The notes beneath the pieces were generated by a model that was not told where the DNA came from, searched no databases, and saw only the letters and a program-made list of their open reading frames with translations. 33,950 nt of DNA. It comes from Streptomyces fumigatiscleroticus (GTDB lineage Bacteria > Actinomycetota > Actinomycetes > Streptomycetales > Streptomycetaceae). Location: contig NZ_BMQF01000038.1 of assembly GCF_014647975.1 (NCBI RefSeq), forward strand, positions 1-33,950. Direction: 5' to 3'. Of the stretch, positions 1-6,800 are shown piece by piece. The stretch's first letter is position 1, and the number at the start of each line of letters is the position of its first letter. Both the position numbers and the translations under genes were made by a program.

Positions 1-225
1 GTCGGTGGCGAGCAGGGCGTCCGCGACGTCGGGCAGGGCGCAGCCGACGATGACGAAGTCGGCGTCGAGCCCGGCCTTGGCGGGCATGCACAGGCGCATC
101 CGGGCGGGCGCCGGCTCGACGCGGACCCGCACCGGCTCGTCGCCCGCGGGCAGCCGGACGGTGAGCTCCTCGGCGTCGAAGTCGTGGTACGGGAGACCGT
201 CCGCCCGCACCCCGGTCAGCTCCAC
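1..225 (-). CDS. Unidentified protein, partial at left edge
   Basis: Coding-like reading on the minus strand that runs off the left end of the window. The frame is open across 1-240 and nearly every third codon position is G or C. I do not recognise the family. The visible part contains GVRADGLPYHDFDAEELTV, which looks beta-strand rich, then a helix-like stretch near the edge. The first possible start in this frame is a GTG at 225, which has no Shine-Dalgarno sequence in front of it and overlaps the end of the upstream ankyrin-like gene by 10 nt. Alternatively this is the real continuation of that gene after a one-base frameshift near 240-250: joining the two frames there gives a smooth protein. 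It could be a frameshifted gene, a sequencing error or a coupled separate gene. Confidence 0.45.
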   Translation of the reverse strand, partial: MELTGVRADGLPYHDFDAEELTVRLPAGDEPVRVRVEPAPARMRLCMPAKAGLDADFVIVGCALPDVADALLATD

Positions 226-602
226 CGAACCGGCGGGCAGCGGATCGGGCGCGCCACGAGCAGCGGGGTGTGACTGTCGTGGAAGCCGCTCGGATTGGGG
301 GAGCGCTCATCCACCTGCGCGGTCGCCGCCATCAGTTCCTGGCGCATCGGCGAGCAGCCGTAGTGCGTGCAGACCCGGAGTGCGGTGCCCTGGGCCAGCA
401 GGTACTCGGCGATGTCCGGGTACTCGTACCACAGAGCGCCCATCAGGGCGGCGTGCGTGGTGAGTGCCACCGCGTCGATGGAGGCACCAGCTTCGACGAG
501 GCGGACGGTGGGCGCGTCAGCCTGCCCCGCCGCGATCATCAGGGCGGTCAGCCCGGTGGCGGACTCACGGTTGTGTACGGCGGCGATCAGCTCCGAACTC
601 AT
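216..602 (-). CDS. Short ankyrin-like repeat protein, possibly frameshifted at its end
   Basis: A 128-residue product with two ankyrin-like units. The first, about residues 12-42, carries the TALMIAA pattern, and the second, about 46-77, reads as a degenerate repeat ending in a YLLAQG helix. Ankyrin repeats mediate protein-protein contacts, and no catalytic function can be inferred. The start is an ATG whose A is the last base of the TGA stop of the SnoaL-like gene (TGATG), so translation is probably coupled. The C-terminal tail after about residue 115 is arginine/proline rich and looks like out-of-frame reading. Good coding sequence continues in another frame toward the left edge, so the tail is probably not native. 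Confidence 0.55.
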   Translation of the reverse strand: MSSELIAAVHNRESATGLTALMIAAGQADAPTVRLVEAGASIDAVALTTHAALMGALWYEYPDIAEYLLAQGTALRVCTHYGCSPMRQELMAATAQVDERSPNPSGFHDSHTPLLVARPIRCPPVRWS

Positions 603-1048
603 CAGGCGGCTTCCTGCCCCGACGTGTCGCCTCGCAGGGCCCGGATGATCTGTGACGGGTCCGTGTAGGACTTCCAGCGCGCGATCTTGCCGTTGCGGAC
701 CGTCAGCCACTGGACGAACTCGATCTCGAAGCCGACGCCGGTGCCGCGCACGGTGGACATCTCGTGGATGACCCCGGCCGCCTGGCCGCCTTCGACGACC
801 AGGTTCACCAGCTTCTCGAAGCGTACGTCCACGGCGCCGGTGAAGATCTTCAGGGTCTCGAGGACGGCGTCACGGCCACGGTGACTGCCGATCCACTTCA
901 TGTCGTCGTTGTAGCCGGGAACCGGCGTGCAGTTGATCCACTGGACGTCCTCGGCGAGTGTGTCGAGGGCGGTTCTGAAGTCGCCCGATGCAAGTGCCTC
1001 GAACCACCGGTGAACGACTTTCCTGGTCTCTTCCGTGGCGTTGCGCAT
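602..1048 (-). CDS. SnoaL-like / nuclear transport factor 2-fold protein
   Basis: A 148-residue protein with the layout of the SnoaL-like NTF2 fold: an N-terminal helix with the VHRWFEALASGD pattern, an ALDTLAEDVQW strand region, then a curved sheet ending in RNGKIARWKSYTDP. Proteins of this fold form small cone-shaped pockets and act as polyketide cyclases, isomerases or stress-associated binding proteins. The substrate cannot be read from sequence. The ATG at 1048 is chosen over an upstream one because AGGAG lies 6 nt before it. It overlaps the next, ankyrin-like gene by one base, so the two are likely co-translated. A TTGACA hexamer on the minus strand at 1073-1078 could be a -35 element, but no good -10 partner is visible. 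Confidence 0.7.
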   Translation of the reverse strand: MRNATEETRKVVHRWFEALASGDFRTALDTLAEDVQWINCTPVPGYNDDMKWIGSHRGRDAVLETLKIFTGAVDVRFEKLVNLVVEGGQAAGVIHEMSTVRGTGVGFEIEFVQWLTVRNGKIARWKSYTDPSQIIRALRGDTSGQEAA

Positions 1049-1079
1049 GGACGCTCCTACAACGGGGGGGAATGTCAAG

Positions 1080-1488
1080 GGAATACTGATTGAGATACTC
1101 AAGCGCCAGCAAGAAATAGGTGGTCGACTTTCTGAGATTGCCGTTCAGGCTGTTCGGGTCGGCGTACTGCCCCTGTGCGGCGAGGGCGAGCAGATGCTGG
1201 TTACCCCCGGCCCGGGTGGCCGTCATCACGATCGGGTCGCCGTGGTCGTTGGGCATGTGGTGGATCGCCTGGGATATCGCGGTCGAAACTCGACACAGGG
1301 CCGTCGAACGACTCCTCGCAACCACAGGGTCGTGACCCGGGCTTCGTCTTTCGGTGCGGTGTCCACGGACAGCGCTGCGGACCCAGCATATTCCGGCCCC
1401 CGCCATCGAACAGGAAGCTGTCGTCGTGCGGGGGCCTCGAATGCTCCGGGATGTCTTCCGCACCGTGCTCGGAAGTCGTCTGAGGCAT
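1080..1488 (-). pseudogene. Unassigned decayed coding sequence
   Basis: The interval between the SnoaL-like gene and the antiporter holds no intact gene of convincing quality. On the minus strand one frame opens at an ATG at 1488 with no ribosome-binding site and reads plausible protein for about 40 residues. A second frame at about 1080-1290 gives another plausible segment (for example NQHLLALAAQGQYADPNSL) with neither its own start nor its own stop. The switch of frame suggests one broken gene. I do not recognise the family. Base composition is somewhat less G/C-rich at third positions than in the neighbours. Confidence 0.3.
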
Positions 1489-1569
1489 GTCTGCGAAGGT
1501 AGCGGCGGCAGAGGTGGCCCGGTCAACGCCGGCAAACGGACATCATGAAGTCGGGGCGCAGAAAGTATG

Positions 1570-1850
1570 CGGTCAGTGCTCCAGCACGGAGTGTGGACGG
1601 CGTGCGCCTGTTCTGCTGCCATGTCCCAGCCGACTTCCTTCTGCGCTCGCGCCAGGCCGGCGGCGCAGCCGGGCGGCGTTCTCCGGGTCGGCCGGGAGCC
1701 GGTTCACCGCGACTGCAAGGCAGGAGACGCATCGTTCAAGGTCCAAGGGTGTGCCCTTGCCGTCCTGCTCCTGTCGATGGGCACCACAGGTCCCGTCTCG
1801 CCGTCCGCCACGACCTCCGGGACGCCGCCCGTCGCAGCACACCACCGGGT
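1570..1850 (-). pseudogene. C-terminal remnant of glycogen synthase-type GT4 glycosyltransferase
   Basis: Two out-of-phase minus-strand segments match consecutive parts of the actinobacterial GlgA-type (GT4) glycosyltransferase C-terminal domain. From 1841 to about 1770 one frame reads ATGGVPEVVADGETGPVVP, the nucleotide-sugar-binding signature of the family. From about 1770 to 1640 a second frame reads QEQDGKGTPLDLERC and then AVNRLPADPENA, which correspond to the family pattern QDGTGTPLDPERF...ALN.ll.DPE.A. The last helix (near EVGWDMAAEQ) falls in a third frame at about 1640-1600. The N-terminal two thirds of the enzyme is absent. At least two frameshifts and the truncation make this a dead fragment. 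The family match is clear by eye; the exact boundaries are estimates. Confidence 0.65.
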
Positions 1851-2002
1851 GGACCGACGTGCGGATGCTCCTGCGGCCACTTCTTCCATGTCGAGCGGAG
1901 CGCCGCGGCCATCGCACCGCTGGCCCGCGGCCTGAGCAGCCAGGGCGCCGACACCGCTCGCTGACCTTGTCGAACCGCTCCCGACCGACTGGGGGAACGC
2001 CC

Positions 2003-3367
2003 GTGACGCTCGCCAACCCGGTGCCGACCACGGCCCCGCACTCGCTCTTGATCCTCCTCCTCCAACTCGCTGTCCTGCTGCTGTTCGCCCTCGTCCTGAG
2101 CCGGCTCGCCGAGCGCTTCCGGATGCCCGCGGTCGTCGGCGAGCTGTGCGCGGGCACGCTGCTCGGCCCGTCCGTGCTCCAGCACGTGCTGCCCGCCTTC
2201 TCCGACTGGCTGCTGCCCCGGCAGCCGGAGCAGATGCATATGCTCGACGCCACCGGCCAGCTCGGAGTGCTGCTCCTCGTCGGAGTCACCGGCGCCGAGC
2301 TGGATTTCGGCCTCGTCCGCAAGCGTGGGACCACCGCAGCCCGAGTCAGTATCGCCGGCCTGGTGCTGCCGCTCGGCCTCGGCATCACCGCCGGGTTCGC
2401 GCTGAGCGGCATCCTCCTGCCGGACGGCGCCGACTCCACGGTCTTCGCGTTCTTTCTCGGCATGGCGATGTGCGTCACCGCGATTCCGGTGATCGCCAAG
2501 ACCCTCCTCGACATGAACCTGTTGCACCGCGACATCGGCCAGCTGATCCTGTCGGCCGGTGTCGTGGACGACATCGTCGGCTGGGCCCTGCTGTCCGTGG
2601 TCTCCGCGATGGCCACCGCCGGACTGAGCGCCGGTGTCGTGGTGACCTCCGTGCTCCACCCGGTCGGTGTCGTGCTGTCCGCCCTGCTGATCGGCCGCCC
2701 GCTGGTGAAGGCCGCGCTGCGCCGGGCGGGCCGGGCCGATGGCTCGGCACCCACGATCATGACGGTCGTGATCCTGGTCCTGTTCGGGGCCGCGGCCGTC
2801 CAGGCCATGGGACACGAGGCGATCTTCGGCGCCTTCGTCGTTGGCGCGCTGGTCGGTACCAGCAAGGACCTGGACAGGGAGAAGCTGGAACCGCTGAAGA
2901 CCACCGTGCTGGCCTTCCTCGCCCCGCTGTTCTTCGCCACCGCCGGGCTGCGGATGGACCTCACCGGCCTGCGCCACCCGGACGTCCTCGCTGCGGCCCT
3001 CGCCGTGCTCGCCGTCGCCGTCATCGGCAAATTGACCGGCGCCTTCCTCGGCGCCCGGTTCAGCCGCCTCAGCCGCTGGGAGGCGCTCGCCCTCGGGGCC
3101 GGCATGAACTGCCGTGGTGTGGTGGAGGTCGTCGTGGCAATGACCGGTCTGCGCCTGGGCGTCCTGGACACCGACTCATACACGATCATCGTCCTCGTCG
3201 CGATCGTGACCTCGCTGATGACGCCGCCCGTCCTGCGGTTCGCGATGGCCCGCGCCGAGGAACACGCCGACGCCGAACTCACTACGACAGACGCCGACTT
3301 GCGCGCCGCCTGGACTTCGCAGGGCACCGGGCGACCCGGTGCGTCGAACAGTGAGGTGACCCCTTGA
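2003..3367 (+). CDS. Cation:proton antiporter (CPA2 / Kef-type membrane domain)
   Basis: A 454-residue integral membrane protein with about 12 hydrophobic segments and the Na_H_Exchanger fold. The sequence shows MPAVVGELCAGTLLGPSVL in the second segment, a GVTGAELDF loop, and a conserved VDDIVGWALL motif (about residues 188-197) carrying the acidic pair expected to bind the ion. Near the end is GMNCRGVVEVVV, equivalent to the GMNPRG region of the family. It should exchange Na+ or K+ for H+ across the cytoplasmic membrane. There is no C-terminal TrkA-N domain, so any Kef-type nucleotide gating would need a separate subunit. The start is a GTG with GGGGGA 7 nt upstream. An open extension to 1487 is rejected because it is low-quality arginine/proline-rich sequence. 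Confidence 0.85.
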   Translation: MTLANPVPTTAPHSLLILLLQLAVLLLFALVLSRLAERFRMPAVVGELCAGTLLGPSVLQHVLPAFSDWLLPRQPEQMHMLDATGQLGVLLLVGVTGAELDFGLVRKRGTTAARVSIAGLVLPLGLGITAGFALSGILLPDGADSTVFAFFLGMAMCVTAIPVIAKTLLDMNLLHRDIGQLILSAGVVDDIVGWALLSVVSAMATAGLSAGVVVTSVLHPVGVVLSALLIGRPLVKAALRRAGRADGSAPTIMTVVILVLFGAAAVQAMGHEAIFGAFVVGALVGTSKDLDREKLEPLKTTVLAFLAPLFFATAGLRMDLTGLRHPDVLAAALAVLAVAVIGKLTGAFLGARFSRLSRWEALALGAGMNCRGVVEVVVAMTGLRLGVLDTDSYTIIVLVAIVTSLMTPPVLRFAMARAEEHADAELTTTDADLRAAWTSQGTGRPGASNSEVTP

Positions 3368-3391
3368 ACACCCTGACCCTGCCGTACGGCC

Positions 3392-3484
3392 ATGGCCTCG
3401 GAATCCTGGACCGTCCGTCGCGAGCCCGACAGCTACGGCACCGACACCCTCGCCGCCATCGCGAAGGCCGTCCCGTCGAGCTGA
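3392..3484 (+). CDS. Possible 30-residue small protein
   Basis: A short ATG-started frame beginning 25 nt after the antiporter stop and encoding MASESWTVRREPDSYGTDTL plus ten more residues. Codon choice is typical of the genome (third positions mostly G or C). No Shine-Dalgarno sequence is visible immediately upstream, so expression would depend on the antiporter message. It may be a real small gene, or the surviving N-terminus of a longer deleted gene. I recognise no family. Confidence 0.25.
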   Translation: MASESWTVRREPDSYGTDTLAAIAKAVPSS

Positions 3485-3899
3485 GCGGCGCGGACTGGGA
3501 GGTGCTCCCCCCTCCCCCGAACAGGCGCTTCGAGTCGAAGCCGACCGTCCGGGACTCTGAACGGCGGCGGCGCCCGCTGCCAAGCGGCGGGAGCGGACAG
3601 GCAACCGTGCGGGACGCCGAAACGTCCCAGAATCAAGCAGGGGCGGGACCTCTCCCCGATGCGACGGCGGCAACACGCCGGCAGTCATGAACGAGCAGCC
3701 CTGGAGGGACGCCACATATGCAGGTGAATGTGGAATGAGTTGATGCACGCGAGAGGCTGCCTGAACCCGGGCAGCCCGTCGCGGCGCCATGTTCGGAACC
3801 TGGCCGCCCGACTTCCATGACCGATCAGATGGCCGGGCCACCGATTATTTCTCCGCCCGGGAAGGCGTCCGGTCCGCATCCCGTTCGTAAGCTTCTGGC
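3485..3899. other. Gene-poor interval between antiporter and CHAT gene
   Basis: No convincing coding frame on either strand; the reading frames here are arginine/serine/proline rich. It contains small inverted repeats: GGGAGG/CCTCCC with its second arm at 3511-3516, GCTTCGAGTCGAAGC at 3527-3541, and a GC-rich hairpin at 3573-3591. These could terminate the antiporter transcript. No Shine-Dalgarno sequence precedes the ATG at 3900, and an in-frame TAA lies at 3888-3890, so the large gene downstream cannot extend into this interval. Confidence 0.5.
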
Positions 3900-6800
3900 A
3901 TGCGGGACGATGTGGCCGTCGGCCTGGTGCCGTCCTGGACCCGGCAGGAGTCGCTGGCGTACCTGGCACCGGTGACCGGAATCCTGGACCTGCCCGACGC
4001 GGAGGCACTCGCCGCCGAACTCGCGGATTCGCCTCCCGCCCTCCGGCTCGCCCGGGCCTGCGTGGAACGGCACCGGCTTCCGCTCGGTGACTATCTCCGC
4101 AGGGTCCGCGAGGGCCCGAAACCTCCGAACCGCCTGCTGACCAGGATCGTCCACCGCGACCGCGCGACCAGCGCCGTGACGCGCGCGACCATGACCGCCC
4201 AGGTGAGACCGGTGGCGGCGGCGTTGTCGGCGGTGAAGGGCGAGTTGCTGGCCCGGCCCGGAGCGTACGAGCTGATGAGCCTGCTGGCGTTCCTCGCCCC
4301 CGCACGGCTCGACCCGCGCCTGCTGTTCGGCCGTGACACCGACCCGAGTTCCCTGCCGCCGCCGCTTCGCGATCCGGACGTGCGCGCCATGGCCGGAGCC
4401 GCCCTGGCCGAGTACGCGGTGATCAGGATCGCGCCGGACGGCTCCGAGCTCAGAATGCACTCCGTGGTGCAGGCGGCGGCACGCACCCTGGTGGAGCGGC
4501 CTCTGTGGGCCGGCGCGGCCCTGGCCCTGTGCGCCGAGGCACTCGACGAGATCGACCTTCCCTCCGACACCGACCGGCTCGCGCCCCACGCCGAGCACGC
4601 CGTCGCGCACGCGCGCGGAAGGGAAGGGCTGCGACCGCTGTGCGCGCGGGTCCTGCGGGACCTGGGCATGGCCGCGAGCAGGCGGGGACGGACCGAGCAG
4701 GCGGCACAGCTGCTGAAGGACTCCCTGGACATCTCCCTCGCGATCCGGCACGGCGACCGCGGCGACCTGGCCGAGGCGTACTACCAGTACGGCCAAGCCC
4801 TCGCGGACAACGGCGAGCCGGCCGCGGGCCGTGCCCGGATCGACCACGCGATCGCCCTGGCGACGGCCGTCCGCGGACCGGACCACCCGGCGGTCGCGCG
4901 CTACCGGCACACTCTGTCGACGGTGCTCCGCAGGCTCGGCGAGCCCGCGGCCGGCAAGGCGCAGCTGCTGGCCGCCCTGGAGATCGCGGGAAGGCGCCTT
5001 GCGGCGGACAGTCCGGATCTCGCGGTCGGCCGCCAGTCGCTGGGCGTGTTCCTGCACGAGGAAGGAGATCTGCTGGGCGCCCGGCGCGAGATGGAACAGG
5101 CCCTGGCCCAGCTGCTGACCTCGGTGGGGGAGAACGATCACAGGGTGACCGCCTGCCGATCCACGCTCTCCGGCGTGCTGCGCGATCTGGGTGAGCTCGA
5201 GGAGGCACGGAACCAGCTGGCCGCGGCGGTGGCCGCCGGAGAGATCATCGATGGCCCGGCCCATCCCCACGTGGTCGCGGACCGCGCGGCCCTGGAACGG
5301 GTCGAGCGCGAACTCGGCGGGAGAGCCGGGGAGGAGGAACCGTCCGCCGTCGAGGAGACACCTTTCCCTCCAGTGGATCCGTCCCATCTGATCCTGTCGG
5401 CGGACGGCATCTCCGACGGCGCCGCGCCAGTGGAATGGACGTGGAGGCTGACACGGGCCGACGGCACCGTGCTGGCCGAGCACGAGGTGCGGCTCGACCC
5501 CGCGGACGCGTCCTTCGTCGCCTTCTCCGACCTGCACGCCTGGCTGCGCTGGCGGACCTCACCGGACCGGCGCCGCAGCGACGAGCTCAGGCTGATGGAC
5601 GGGCTCGGCCGGTGGGCCGGCACGGAGGTCCTCGGTGCCGTCGGCGCGATCCTCGGCGAGGACCGCGCCGAACCCGCCGTCGTGCGCGTCCAGGTGCCGA
5701 AGAACGCCTCCTGGCTCCTGGACAGACCATGGGAGCTGGCCCGTCCCGGCGACGGCGTCCCTCTCGCGGAACGACCCGTGAGCCTGGTCTTCGAGACCGC
5801 GGCGGCCACGGCGACCGCGGCGGCCACGGCGACCGCGGCGGCCAGGGCGACCGAGGGGACCGCGGCGAACAAGGCGACCGAGGCGACCGCGGCGGCCAAG
5901 AGGACGTCGGCGGTGGCCCTGCGGATCCTCGCGGTGTTCAGCCTGCCGTCCGGCGCCGACGCGCTGGCGCTGCGCCGCGAACTGATGGCGCTGGAGCGGA
6001 TCGTCGAAGAGGTCTCGGACGGCGGCCGTGCCATCGAGCTTCACGTCCTGCACTACGGAGTCACGCGAGAGCGCCTGCGCGAGCGGCTCCTCGACCCCGA
6101 CGGCTGGGACATCGTGCACCTGGCCGGGCACGGACGCCCCGGAGAGCTGTTCACCGACGACGGCCACGGCCGGATCGAGACCATGACCGCCGACGAGATG
6201 GCCGGGATGCTGAGCCCGTCGACACGGCGGCTGAAACTGATGGTGCTGTCATGGTGCGGCTCCGGCGGGGACGCCAAGGCCGACTGGGACGACGAGGGTG
6301 ACACCAAGCCGGCGCCCGCGCTGCCGATCCGGCTGGCCTCGGCGATGAGCTGCGCGATCCTGGCCATGCGCTATCCCCTTGCCGACGAGTTCGCCGTCGA
6401 GTTCACCCGGGAGTTCTATCTGCGCCTGCTGAACGGCGGTGTGGCGTCCACCGCCGTCCGTGAGGCGATGACCGACCTGAGGCGGCGGAGCGACGCGGCA
6501 GGACAGGCCTGGCGTCCGCTGTGGTCGGTGACACCGGTACTGCTCAGCGCGGGCACGGCCGACCTGATACCGGTCGCACCCCCGCCCGGCCCCGGGCCGG
6601 GCGCTCCGGATCTCCGGGGAGAACTCCCGGAGCGGCCGGAGGTGTTCGTCGGCCGGGCGGCGCTGGTCAGCCGTCTGGCGGCGACCGGCCCGGTACTGCT
6701 GACCGGGATGCCGGGCATCGGCAAGACGACGACCGCCCTGGAGTTCGCCCACGCCTACGCGGACACCTACGACCGCATCCTGTGGTGCGAAGGAGTGGTC

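Noticed and set aside
1487..2002. N-terminal extension of the antiporter to 1487
   Set aside because: The extra 172 residues are Arg/Pro/Ser-rich with no membrane or domain character and overlap the glycosyltransferase remnant; the GTG at 2003 has a proper ribosome-binding site.
1573..3393. A 606-codon open frame on the minus strand opposite the antiporter
   Set aside because: Apart from the short glycosyltransferase remnant near 1640-1770 it is the low-complexity Ser/Arg/Thr shadow expected opposite a high-GC gene, while the plus strand encodes a clear membrane antiporter.
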